Of a DNA stretch of 64,000 bases, positions 34,578 through 46,450 are shown piece after piece. Positions within the stretch are counted from its first letter, which is position 1. Each line of letters starts with the position of its first letter. The notes under the pieces are model-generated. The model saw only the letters and a program-made list of their open reading frames with translations. It did no database searches and had not been told where the DNA came from. This DNA comes from Toxonevra muliebris (taxonomy: Eukaryota > Arthropoda > Insecta > Diptera > Pallopteridae), in the NCBI GenBank assembly GCA_963691655.1, contig OY829329.1, forward strand, positions 21,528,708-21,592,707, in the 5' to 3' direction. Both the position numbers and the translations under genes were made by a program.

Positions 34578-36530
34578 TGATTTTGGAGGCACGAAAGTTG
34601 GGGCTGCCTGGGAAACTTCTTCAAATTGACTCCCCATTTAACTAAATAAACCAAAAGTGTTCACTTTTCTACACTTTTAATCCACTGTATCCATTATATT
34701 GTCCAAAAAAGAACCTCATGTCGAATTTTATGTGTTCACCGCCACCACCATGCAACACGATTGACGACTACGACTCCAACGACAACGATGAGGACGAAAC
34801 AATGACGACGCAGACCAACCCAGCACACATGAAATTGTTGGCCGCTCTGACTGGCTGCCTGGCTGCATGTGCAACATGCAGAGGAGAGTGAGAGAGGCAG
34901 GAACTAAATATTAGAAATCAATGACAGTCACTTGTCCGACTAAATTAGATTTACTTGATATTGCGTTTTGCGTCCCAAAACTTTTATCATCGGAGTTACC
35001 ATATATGGATATGAGGAGGATGCAAGTGCAGCTATGCAATATTGTTGCGTAATTGCCAGCAACAATAATAAGTTTTCAGTATTGTGCAGCAATTCCAACG
35101 AATTTAATATTCAAAAACTTTTCCTACTCAAATTTAAAATGGAATAGAAATTCCTTCTAAACTGGTATCGGTGAAAGGAAGGAAATTGAATGAGGAGTAG
35201 AGTGTGCAGCTAAAAACATTTCAGTAATTTAGAAAATGAATACTTGGAATGAAATGGTGGCATTCCAAATTTTAAAATCTTAAAAATTTAAAATTGTATA
35301 GCGAAAGTATTAACTAAATTAATCGTAAGCCTAAAAATATGCAATGCTATGGAACTGAACTTATTTGGTACAGCGTGTTATCCATTTCAATTACTCATTT
35401 CTCTAGTTCCTCATGACATATTTCAATAAATTTTTTTTAAAACCTCATATGCCAATTTAAAAACTTCCCATGCATCTACTTCAAATCAATGAATTCTATA
35501 GTTAGTTCTATAAATTCCGACTTGCAAATTAAAAACGTCAAAGTGTTAATTCTTAACTGACAATTGATATGTTGTTTTCTGAAAACTTCAATTAGTTTTA
35601 AGAAATGATAAAAAAAAAACAAATACAAAATCATTCAAATGTAATTCCCGCAAGAAAAAAAAAATAGTTATGCCTACTGTGCTCAATTCATGTGCGATGT
35701 GAAAAATATTTGCACCTGAAATGTTCAACAATTGCAGCAATCGATTGTCCATTGAATTTGCACCTCTATATTTGCAGCTATAAAGCAAAAACAACAAACA
35801 ACAACAACAATCCATAAATGTCATTTGGATGACACAAATTTATTGATGGATTATAATGAATTATAAAAAAAAATGAATGAATAATATTCTTTCTTAATTC
35901 ACTTTAGTTATACGCTAATAATGCGTTCGATCAATCGCTCGCTCGCTCGCTTGCTCATTCAAACGTTCGTTCGTTTTGCTGGTTTGAACGCGCTTACTCA
36001 CGATGACCGATCGCTGTGTACCAGTGCACTTGATTGCTTTGCATTGGGAACAGAGTTGCCAGATAGGGCCAGATTAGTAGGTGCAATATACAATTGTGGA
36101 TTTAAAAGAAAAGTGAAAGGAATCCTCCCATTTGCATCTTGTTTCTATGGCATTTTTCTTTACTTTGATTTTAGGGAATGTTTTGCTCCGAAAGATCATC
36201 TGATTCAACAAAAGATCCGGAGCCCGAACCTTCGATATTTTGAACCTTTGTTAGGTTTTTGTCATAAAGAGAAAAAAAGGAAGGAAGGAAGAAGGTTCTA
36301 ATTCCAAAAACTTCACTTGGATCCATGGATTGTTACATATAGATTTCGGTTACATGAAAGGTCCGGCTACCATCTCATGTGCGATACTTCTTCATATCTA
36401 AAAAATCTAAAAAATATCTAAATTTTGGAAACTTAAACAAAACCGGTACGACATGACCGCATTACCGTAAAGGCACCAAGAAATGAGGCGGCTACACTCT
36501 TTGTTTGCGTTTGTGAGGTTTTTGTTATAA
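34578..36530. other. Non-coding block
   Basis: Fly-like DNA, AT-rich, with an isolated AACAGAGTTGCCAGATAGGG near 36,049-36,068. The 126-codon frame at 35,921-36,301 has no domain and is judged a chance frame. Confidence 0.5.
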
Positions 36531-36534
36531 AAGC

Positions 36535-38620
36535 GAAAACTAGAAGAAAACTCAAACTAGAAATCAATCAAAAATAAATTCAGATCACAATTTGGACTAT
36601 AGTCAGACTAAAAATCAGACCTAAAGTCTGATCACAAATAGACCAAAACTCCAACTAGATCCAGACTTAAAATCAGACTAGAGGCAGATAAAAATTTAGA
36701 CCAATAATCAGACCGAAAGTTAGACTAAAAATTTGACCCAAAGTTGGATCAAAAATAGATCACAAAATACGGAACAAATCCAGTCTCAAAATCGGACTTA
36801 AAATCGGATCAAGAGCAGATCAAAATTCGGACCATGTCCAGACTAGAGACAGACAAAAATTCAGCCTAGACTCCGATCTATAATCAGACCAAAAATTACA
36901 ACAAAACCCAAACCAAAAGTGGACTAAAATTCAGGTCAAACTAAAAACCGAAATTCACACTAAAATCAGACCAGAACTCAGGGCAAATTTCAAATCAAAA
37001 TTATAACGAAATCCAGAATAAAAATCAGACCAAAGCCTAAAAATTATACCAATTGTTAATCAATCAAAGAAAAATTTAGTTCAGATTAAAATTCTGACCA
37101 AACTAAGATAAAAAATCAGACCTAAAATCGGATAAAAAACAAACTAAAATTCAGATCAAACCCAGATTAAAAATCAGATAAAAAAATCGAACCAGAGGAA
37201 GACAGAAATTCAGACTGAATTCCGACCAAACTTAGAGCAAAATTCAAACCAAATTCAGAATAGAAATCAGATCAAAATTCAGACTAAAAATCAAACTTAA
37301 AAATCTATCACAGGCAAATCAAATTCTAATCAAAATTCGGTCTAAGCTTAGACCGAAAATCAAACCGTAATTCGGACTAAAAATTAGACGAAAAATTGGA
37401 TCGAAAACAGATCTAAATTTGGACAAAATCCAGACTAAAAATGTGATTAAAATTCGGATCAAGAGCAGATCGAAATTCGGACCAATTCCAGACTAAAAAT
37501 CAGACCGAAAATTGGATCAAAAATAGGTGAAAATTCGGACCAATCCCGGCTAAAGCCAGCTAAAAAAAATCAAGCCTGAGGCAGGCAAACATTCAGACCA
37601 AATTTCGACTAAAAATCAGATCAAATATTAAAGCAAAATTAAACCAAAAGAAGACTAAAATTCAGATTATAAATCAAACCGGAATTCATACTAAAATCAG
37701 ACCAAAACTTAGGGTAGACTAATTAATATTAAATTAAAAATTAAAAATTAATATTAAATTCGGAATAAAAAGCAGACCAAAACCAGTGCAAAACTCAGAC
37801 TAAAAATCAAACTAAAAAATTGATCAAAGGCAAATCAAATTAAGATCAAAATTCTGACCAAATTAAGTTTAAAAGTCAAACCGAAATTTAAACGAAAAAA
37901 ATTGATTAAAAAGCGGACAAAAATCGGATAAACATGAGACCGAAATTCAGACCAAATCTAGACTAAAAATCAGACCAAAGGCAGACAAAAACTTAGGCAG
38001 AATCCTGACCAAAAATTAGATCAAAACTCAGTCCTAAAGCAGCTTAAAATTCAGACTATTAATCAGACCGAAATTTAAATCGAAATTAAAACCGAATTCA
38101 GAATGGAAATCAGACCAAAGCTCAGACTAAAAATCAAACCAAAAAATCGATCAAAGTCAAATCAAATTCTGATCAAAATTCGGGCCAAATTCAGACCAAA
38201 AATCAAACCGAAATTATGACTAAAAGTTAGACCAAAAATCGGGTCTAAAACAGATTAAAATTAGGGGCCAAATCTAGAGTAAAATTAGACCAAAAATCGG
38301 ATGAAAAACAGACGAAAACTTGGGACCAAATCTAGACTAAAGACCAGCTAAAAAAATCAGACCAGAGGCGAACAATTATGAAAACTGTGACCCAAAAACC
38401 AGACAAAAACTGTGACCAAAACTCAGACCAGAAATCAAACCAAAATTCAGAGTAAAAAAGAAAAAACTGAAATAAAAAGGAGATTCAAAGAATCAAACCA
38501 GCACAGACCACTAAAAATCAAACTCAAAATCAGTTCAAAACTCAAACTCAAAATCAGTTAAAAACTCAAACCCAAAATCAGTTCAAAATTCAAATCATAT
38601 GCGGTTCTCTTTAGACTTTC
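36535..38620 (-). repeat. 12-bp-seeded satellite, block 2 (minus orientation)
   Basis: Degenerate TTCAGACCAAAA units, the reverse complement of the block at 1-1.5 kb, with variants such as TCGGATCAAAAACAGAT and CAGACTAAAAATCAGACC. No tight higher-order period was visible by eye. The last 100 bp drift into AAACTCAAAATCAGTT repeats. Confidence 0.85.
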
Positions 38621-39915
38621 AGTTCCGGTTTCGCTTTTTATGGCGAAAATTTTAATGAATAACATTCAACAAAAAAAATTCCAACTTCCCTTTACTTTTT
38701 TTACGCAACTTCTACAGAGTTGGAGGGGCTGGAAAAAAAAACTTCAAAATCAATAATTCTTCAAGAGTTTGTTTAAGCACGAAGTGGTTTTTCTTTTAAA
38801 GTAAACGGTTTGCCCTAAAGTAGAATTTCTTCACTGGAAGGGGCGAAAATTTATTCGCTTTCGCATTTCATTCGGCACATTTAGTTTCGCTTTTGATACA
38901 AATCTAATTTTAAACGGTAATGGAAGCTATTAAAACATAAATCAGTGAACTGATTTGGCTATTAGATTCGGTCGTTTCGTGGCGAAAAATAAATAAATAT
39001 TTCAAGCTGAACAGCGGTAAACTTTATCCAACTCAGGTTCGTTATAAAAATGTTTCAGAACGATTTTGTTAGGCATAGAGTTGAGGATGGGCTGGACTAA
39101 ATCAAAGCACTCAGTCTCAAGGATAATTGTACTATAATTTCATCATGTTGGGCATAGTTTTGGTTTCAATTATTCTTAGTTACTTTTGATGAACCGAGGT
39201 TTTTCAAAATTCCAATTCAGGCAAAGTAAAAAAAAATTAAATTTTTTTCTTTTAAAATTTTCTCTTTGAATTTCAATTCTACACTTGAGAGATTTTATTT
39301 ATATTCGTCGATCTGCGAAATATCTGGCAACACTGTGCATTGCGCGTATGTAAATGTGTGTTTGGGCACGTTGCTTTTGCTCGTTCGCTATTATGCACAC
39401 ATCAATCATGATCGTCAAGGCAAATGGAATCAGTAGTGGCAAGTGCATTAAGGTGAGGTGTGGTAAGGTGTGAATTAAATTTACATATTTACATATAATT
39501 GATGCAGCTGAGATTAAAAGGTAAAGAGGTTTTTATTCATTAGCTAAAAAAATGTAGAATAATACTTAAGAATAAACTTATAAATTAATGAATTTTAATT
39601 TCTAGATCTTCTTTGACATAACATTAATGACGTGATGTAAGCCAAAGAATATTCATATAGTAACTTGACTAGATTAGATTATAATAATCGTAGAGAATAA
39701 ATGGGAATCACATCGATCTCAGTGAAGTCTTGAGTTAGCCAGAAAAGGGTTAATTTTCTTAAAAGAAATTTTGGTAGTCCGATGAAAGTTTGTATTGGTT
39801 TATTCTACGCAAATCTGAAGGTTCTCTAGGGGCAGAAACCTCAAAATCCCCTGGAATAGAAATTCAGCTTAAAGTTTTCTGTTAGTTCATAGTTTCCTCA
39901 CAATTTGGTGCTGAG
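38621..39915. other. Unassigned spacer between satellite blocks
   Basis: AT-rich, several TTTCGCTTT and GGCGAAAA words, no frame or repeat unit that I can define. It includes CTGGCAACACTGTGC near 39,325. Confidence 0.45.
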
Positions 39916-40430
39916 TTCTGTTCGACCAAATATTCCGACCATAAATTCCAAAGAAAAATTAGAGAAAAATTCAAGCCAAAACTTAGACAAAAAATCAAAC
40001 GAAAAAATCGATCAAAGGCAAATCAAATTCTGATCAAAATTCGAGACGAAATCAGTCCAAAAATTAAACTGAAATTCAGACAAAAAATTATACCAAAAAT
40101 TCGATCAAAAATATATCCAAATTGAACCAAATCCAGAGTAAAAATCAGACCCAAAATCGGTCAAAAATAGACGAAAATTTGGAATAAGTAAATAAGATTA
40201 AAAACCAGTTAACAAATCAGACCAGAGGCAGACTAAAATTCAAATCATAATTCCGGCCAGAAATTAGAGTTAAATTTCAGACCAAATCCAGACTAAAAAT
40301 CAGATAAAAAATCAGACGAGAAGCGGATAAAAATTCAGACAGAATTTCGACCAAAACTTAGAGGATAATTTAAACTAAATTAAAAATCAAATTCAGAATT
40401 GAAGTGATACCAAAACTCAGACTAAAAAAG
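39916..40430 (-). repeat. 12-bp-seeded satellite, block 3 (minus orientation)
   Basis: Degenerate CAGACCAAAATTCAGA-type units as in block 2, running directly into the foldback-type arrays at 40.43 kb. Confidence 0.8.
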
Positions 40431-42043
40431 ACACATTTTTTGTGTTTTCTACCCGATTTATGAGTTTTACAAAGTTTAAAAAAAAAATTTTTTTTTAATT
40501 TTTCAACCTAAATTTTTCAAAAAATTCATATGGGGGGAAACATGGAAACATTTTTTTTTAATGTTTTCTACACGTTTTATGAGTTTTTACAATGTTTTCA
40601 ACAACAAAAGGAAACATAAAAATTTGAAAAAGAAAACATTTGTTTCATGTTTTAAAATTTAGATCGAAAAAAAGAAATTTTTAATATTATTAAAATTTTT
40701 TAATATTATGAAAAAAATTTTTAAAATTTTTTTTTGTTGAAAATTTCATAAAAACTCATAAAACGTATAAAAAATATAAAAAATCAAAAAACACTTTTTT
40801 TCCATATTTATGAATATTTTGAAAAAAAAGAAATTTTTTTTTGAAAAATTTGTTTTTTGAGGGAAACGTTGTCAAAACTCTTAAAACGAGTAGAAAAACT
40901 CGAAAAATTTTTTTTTTCCATGTTTATGATTTTTTGTTTGAAAAATTTAGGTCGAAAAGTTTTTATTTTGAAAATTTTTTTATTGAAAACTTTTTAAAAA
41001 CTCATAAAACACGTAGAAAATTCAGAAATTTGAAAAAAAAAATTTTCCAGTTTTTTCAGAAAATTTAGTTAGAAAAAAAAAAATTTTTTTTTTGTGAAAA
41101 ATGTTGTAAAAACTCACAAAATGTGTAGAAACACACAATTAATTGAATAAAAAAAATTTCCTTCAAGCATCCCTTATAAATTTTTTGAAAAATTTAGGTC
41201 GAAAAAAAAAAAAAAATTTTTTAATTTTTTTTTGTTGAAAACTTAATAAAAACTCATAAAACGTATAGAAAATATAAAAATTCAAAACAAAAATTTTTTT
41301 TTCCATACCCCCCGGATGAATATTTTGAAAAAAAAAAATTATTTTTTTTTTGAAAAATTTGTTTTTTGTGGAAAATGTTGTAAAAACTTTTAAAACGTGT
41401 AGAAAAACTTGAAAATTTTTTTTTTCCATATTAATGATTTTTTGTTTGAAAAATTTAGGTCGAAGAAAAGTTTTTATTTTGAAAATTTTTGTTGAAAACT
41501 TTATAAAAACTCATCAAACGTCAAAATCCAGAAATTCGGAAAAAACCGGTTTTTTTTTCATGTACCCCCTTTAAATTACTTTTTTGAAAAATTTAGGTCG
41601 AAAAAAATTTTTTTTTTTTGCGGAAAATGTTGTAAAAACTCATAAAATGTGTAGAAAACACAAATAATTGAATAAAAAATATTTCCTCCATGTATCCCCT
41701 TTTATGAATTTTTTGAAAAATTTAGGTCGAAAAAATTTTTTTTTGTTCAAAAGTTCATAAAAACTCATAAAACGTATAAAAAATACAAAAAATCAAAAAC
41801 AAAAATTTTTTTTTCAAGTACCCCCCTTATGAATATTTTGAAAAAAATAAATTTTTTTTTTGAAAAATTTGTTTTTTGTTGAAAACGTTTTAAAAACTCA
41901 TAAAACATGAAGAAAACACAAAACGTCGAAAAAACAAATTTTTTCCCCACGTACCATTTTTTAAATAATCATAAAATCATCGATATCACAAAAGTTCAAC
42001 CTGACCCGAAAAAAATGATTCATAGATTCATGATCAGCATCAA
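40431..42043 (-). mobile_element. Foldback-family arrays, inverted copy
   Basis: Tandem units containing TTTGAAAAATTTAGGTCGAA and AAACTCATAAAACGT are the reverse complement of the interior of the element at 3.2-4.2 kb. The arm AAATCATCGATATCACAAAA then GTTCAACCTGACCCGAAAAA occurs once, at 41,973-42,043, matching one arm of that element. The other arm is missing, so this is an expanded or one-ended copy. Frames in it are artefacts. Confidence 0.6.
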
Positions 42044-42154
42044 ATATATTAAATATTTAAAACGTGTAGAAACGCTTTTTTAAACGCTATTTATAAGCAA
42101 CTATGTTTCTGGGAGAAGTTGCAACCCTCACAGCCCCCTCTAGCACCGCCACTG
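42044..42154 (-). mobile_element. hAT-like terminus beyond the foldback arrays
   Basis: The sequence ending CCTCTAGCACCGCCACTG at about 42,149 reads inward on the minus strand as CAGTGGCGGTGCTAGAGG. It shares CAGTGGCGG with the inverted termini of the satellite-bearing element at 57.3-61.0 kb. I did not find the partner end. Confidence 0.35.
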
Positions 42155-43683
42155 TCAGTCAATAATGCAACAAAGTGTTACTTTTTCAAATATGAATTTG
42201 AAAATTACTTGAAAAATATTTTCTTTAATTTTTTTATAACTTGACCAGTCATATAATTTAGATCTGTCAATATTAAAAAAAATTATTTATATATATATAT
42301 ATATATATATCTACGCATATACATACATACAAATACAACAAATTATTCATGTACACAAAATGTCAAATGAAATGTCAGTGTCAATGCGAAAATTCTTAAT
42401 TTGTGCAAACGACAAATGTCGACTAAAACAACAACAACAACACAAACAGCAAAAACGCAAAAACAACAACTTTACACACACATTCAAACAAATGATGTTG
42501 AATTTCACCGTTGACATATGTCGGCCTCATTTCTGGTGACATTTTGAGGGATAACCACATTTGCATGCAATTGCAACATTGCACAAGTAAAATAATTTTT
42601 TTTCTTTTTTTTTTTTAAGATTTTTGGTTGCCACCACCACCAACAGTTGAGATGAGAGGAACAGCAGCAAAAGCAACAGCAACAACAACAACAACATTCT
42701 CACGATCGTTGATCGTAATTGATTTGCGATAAGTGTGATGTGATTGATTATGACAGGTGAACAGCAACGGCAACCAATAACAACAATAACAACAACAACA
42801 ACAACAGCGACATGGACAGCCACTGGCAGCAACTACACATTGATCGCCGTTGATTGACTCACATGGTCATATTTGATTTTTTTTTGTTTTGTTATTAATT
42901 TATATGGAATAATGATGATGCATTCGAGCAGGCATCTCTAGCAACAACAACAACGAACGGATGGACGTTTGGCATAATTAGCAAAACTTTAAGCTGATTG
43001 GAGCAGCAACAACAACATAGCGGATATATGCGACTATTAAGTACATTGGAAAAGTAAAAATAACTTTTAGTTTTGGGGCACAGCGACTTCTTTGCTACTT
43101 TGCATCGTGACTCTAGCAAGTTCGATTCCAGATTTTCTAAAAAATGGTAAAGGGTTCTGGAACGTGGTTGATTTAGAATAGAAAGTTTGTTTTTCCCTTA
43201 CTGATATTCCTAGAGCGGGGAGCGGTCGGTCGGTCGGTCGGTCACTAATTAAGACCTTGCTCAGTTGCTTTAGTTTATTCTAAAAATTGGTTCAGCTCCG
43301 ACTAGTTTACGTTTTTTATCAATTGGGTTTAATGAACACCTTAATATACCCAAAGTTCTGACATGGATACGCCTAATAGGCAAAATATTTAGGATTCTGG
43401 ATTCTTCTCAGTGTAAGGTCTAGCACAGGGCTAAACACTAAAATATACTGGATTACTTGCCCATAGCTTTCAAAGCTTTAGTTGTGGGTTCCTGCTTTAA
43501 CCCGTTCATCTGCAGACAACACAGAAGGATCAGCAAACCTACCACATATATAAAAGTATGATATTTTAAGAGGAGCGAGGGGGCAAAGTATTGGATAAAT
43601 AGAAAGATGGGGAGTGGTCAAAATTGGATGGGTCAGAAAGGTACTTGCTCTGAGTCTCACGATTTTAGGAGCTTAAACTCGTA
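42155..43683. other. Non-coding DNA with CAA triplets
   Basis: AT run 42,290-42,310, AACAAC tracts (42,428-42,440; 42,680-42,695; 42,778-42,806), (GGTC)5 at 43,224-43,243. No gene recognised. Confidence 0.6.
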
Positions 43684-44165
43684 AGATAAGAAGAGTCAAG
43701 AGTGAGAGAAAGAGAGACGGAAAAGGGAAGGAAAGGGGAATAGGAGGAGATGAAAACTATAAGGTAAAAGGGAAGAGGGAGAGAAGGTATAAAGGAGATC
43801 CAAAGCCTACAACATCAAAGTAATCATCTGTATATCAAACTATACTGACGAGGAAGGGGAGAGGGCAAGAGGGGGTGAAAGGCAAGAGGGAAAGAAAAGG
43901 AAAAGGAGGAGAAAGGCAGAACGAGTAGAAGGCAGGATGGTGATATAAGAAAGTTTCTTTTCCCGGATTGCCAATGTTTAACCGATCTCAATTTTTTTAA
44001 GAAAAGGACAAGAGAAAAAAGGAAAAGATAAAAAACGATAGTAAAAAAAGAGGAAGAGCGAAGGGGAAAGAAAGAAGAAAAGAGTATGAAGTCATCTTTG
44101 GTTTTAGGCTAAAAGCCTACTAGATCTCAATCAATTAACAGGGGAGAGGAAGAGAAATGGTAAAC
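43684..44165 (+). repeat. ~480-bp purine-rich region
   Basis: Long stretches of A and G (GAGAGAAAGAGAGACGGAAA, AAGGGAAGGAAAGGGG, GGAAGGGGAGAGGGCAAGAG) with few pyrimidine interruptions. No coding frame. Strand asymmetry of this kind can favour triplex DNA. Confidence 0.65.
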
Positions 44166-44167
44166 GG

Positions 44168-45292
44168 CTAGAAGAAGTATTGGGAGTATGAATGTATAAA
44201 CTCGTATTTTGTTTCGTAATTTGGACATTTATTGTAAAAAAAGTGATTATAAATGTATTCTTTAAAGTATTGTCCATCGTTAGCCACAAGCTTTTCCCAT
44301 CTTTCTGGTAGCATACGGATTCCGCGTGGAAAGAACTCCTCATCTTTTGAGGTTATCCACGAATCGACCCATTTTTTGAGTTCTTCGAAAGAACGGAGGT
44401 GCTGTTCAGCCAGGCCACGTGTCATCGATCGGAACAAGTGGTAATCAGAAGGAGCAATGTCTGGAGAATACGGCGAGTGGGGTAGCACTTCCCATTTCAG
44501 CGTTTCCAAGTATGTTTTTACTTGCCTGGCAACATGCGGCCGAGCATTGTCGTGCTGAAGAATAACTTTGTCGTGTCTATTCTCATATTCTGGCCTCGTA
44601 TCCTTTAATGCTCGGCTCAAACGCATCAATTGTAGTCGGTAGCGGTTGCCAGTGATCGTTTCATTCGGTTTCAACAGCTCATAATACACGACACACACTT
44701 TTCATATCCCACCAAATACACAGCATGAGCTTGGACCGATGGATGTTCGGCTTTGCCGTTAATGTTGATGCATGTCTGGGCGGTCCCCATGATTTTTTAC
44801 GCTTTGGGTTATCGTAACGTATCCACTTTTCACCGCCAGTCACAGAAAACCCTTTCTTTTCTGTCGTTCAATCAGCAGTTCACATGCGAAAAATCGTCGT
44901 TCGACATCTCTCGGCTTCAATTCGTACGGCACTCAATTTCCTTTCTTTTGAATCATTCCCAATGCTTTTAATCGTTTAGCAATGGTTGATTGATCAACTC
45001 CTAAAGATTCTGCAAGTTCTTGTTGCGTTTGACATGAATCTTCTTCGAGTAATGCCTTCAATTCTTCATCTTCGAACTTTTTCGGGCCGCCTGAACGTTC
45101 CCTGTCTTCAACATCAAAATCACCACCACTTTTGAAACGGGCATACCACACCTGACACATTCTAACGTCTATAGCACAGTCAGGATAAGCTTCAGTGAGT
45201 AAACGATGTGCTTCAGTTGCGTTTTTCTTTAAATGGAAGAAGCAAATCAAAACTTCCCGCAAATGTTGTTTCGTTGGCACGAAATTCGACAT
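44168..45292 (-). pseudogene. mariner (DD34D) transposase, dead copy
   Basis: The cut-and-paste transposase of a mariner element. The N-terminal HTH half starts MSNFVPTKQHLREVLICFFH at 45,292 and runs to GMIQKKGN, where a Trp codon has become TGA (about 44,935); the same frame continues VPYELKPRDVERRFF. About 10 bp are missing before the first catalytic block, which reads VTGGEKWIRYDNPK, so the first Asp is Gly (about 44,833). After another frameshift the C-terminal half is well kept: VYYELLKPNETI, ILQHDNARPHVA and YSPDIAPSDYHLF, which supply the second and third Asp of the DD34D triad, then LPERWEKLVANDGQYF. Two frameshifts, one stop and a lost Asp make it inactive. Terminal inverted repeats were not recognised. 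Confidence 0.9.
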
Positions 45293-45399
45293 TTTCAGCT
45301 ATAGTAAAACACTTTTGTAAAATTATGAAAATTATTTGACAGATCAATTCTTATCGTATTTTTGGCGCTCTTCGAGATAGAATAGCTGTCAATGTCAAA

Positions 45400-46450
45400 A
45401 AATTCCCAATTGAGGGCCACAGGGTCTCCAGTGACTCTAACATTTTCAATTAAAACTTTTTAAGAATCTTTCTATAATAAAATGGAGGTCTCAAAAAAAG
45501 AATGTTTGGAATTAGTTTTTCGCTATCGGTTTTAGTTTCCTTACGGGTCCAGAAAGGGTTAAGTGAAGAATTAATACTTAGTAACTTCGTTTATATTTAA
45601 AAAATATGTTGTAAACATGTACAGAAAAAGTTCTTAAAAAAGTCCCATTGAGGGCCACAGGGTCATCGGCGACCCTAACATCTTCAATTAAAACTTTTTA
45701 AGAACCTTTCTATAACGAAATGGAGGTCTCAAAAAAAGAGTGTTTGGAATTAGTTTTTCGCTATCGGTTTTAGTTTCCTTACGGGTCAAGAAAGGGTTAA
45801 GTGAAGAATTAATGCTTAGTAACTTTGTTTGTCTTTAAAAAATATCTAGTAAACATGTACAGAAAAAGTTATTAAAAAAATCCCATTGAGGGCCACAGGG
45901 TCATCGGCGACTCTAACATTTTCAATTAAAACTTTTTAAGAACCTTTCAAGAAAGGGTTAAGTGAAGAATTAATACTTAGTAACTTCGTTTATATTTAAA
46001 AAATATGTTGTAAACATGTACAGAAAAAGTTCTTAAAAAAGTCCCATTGCGGGCCACAGGGTCATCGGCGACCCTAACATCTTCAATGAAGACTTTTTAA
46101 GAACTTTTTTACAATGAAATGGGAGTCAAAATATGCGAATCTGGATTCAGTTGCTTTACGGTCAAGAAAGGGTTAAGTGAAAAACTAATACTGAGTAACT
46201 TTGCCAATTCTTAAAAAGAATATAAAATAAAATAATAAAAATATGTAGAAAAATTTCGTAAAAAAATTCCATTGAGTACCACGGGGTCCCACGGTAATCC
46301 ATGAAAGTTTAGGCTTTCTAAGGCACAAATGCCAGTTGTGGTCAAAAAGTGTAACAAGCTATGGGGGTCAAACAATACGAATTCACATTCGGTTTTGCGG
46401 TATCTTTTCTGGTTTCCTAACGGCCTCGAAAGAGTTAAGCTAGTAATTAA
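45400..46450 (+). repeat. ~238-bp tandem repeat, five copies
   Basis: Units begin near TTGAGGGCCACAGGGTC at 45,410, 45,648, 45,886, 46,047 and 46,272, so spacings are 238, 238, 161 and 225 bp. The third copy lacks about 77 bp. Shared words include CGCTATCGGTTTTAGTTTCC and AAGAAAGGGTTAAGTGAAGA. Divergence increases rightward. It lies immediately upstream of the mariner transposase (minus-strand sense). No coding potential. Confidence 0.9.

Noticed and set aside
34147..34578. Long frames on both strands in the 12-bp array
   Set aside because: Periodicity of 12 bp with no stop in these frames explains them; no domain.
35921..36301. 126-codon frame
   Set aside because: Start lies in GCTCGCTCG repeats, composition is AT-driven, no domain or neighbours supporting a gene.
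43100..43140. GTTCGATTCC T-loop-like word
   Set aside because: No surrounding cloverleaf.
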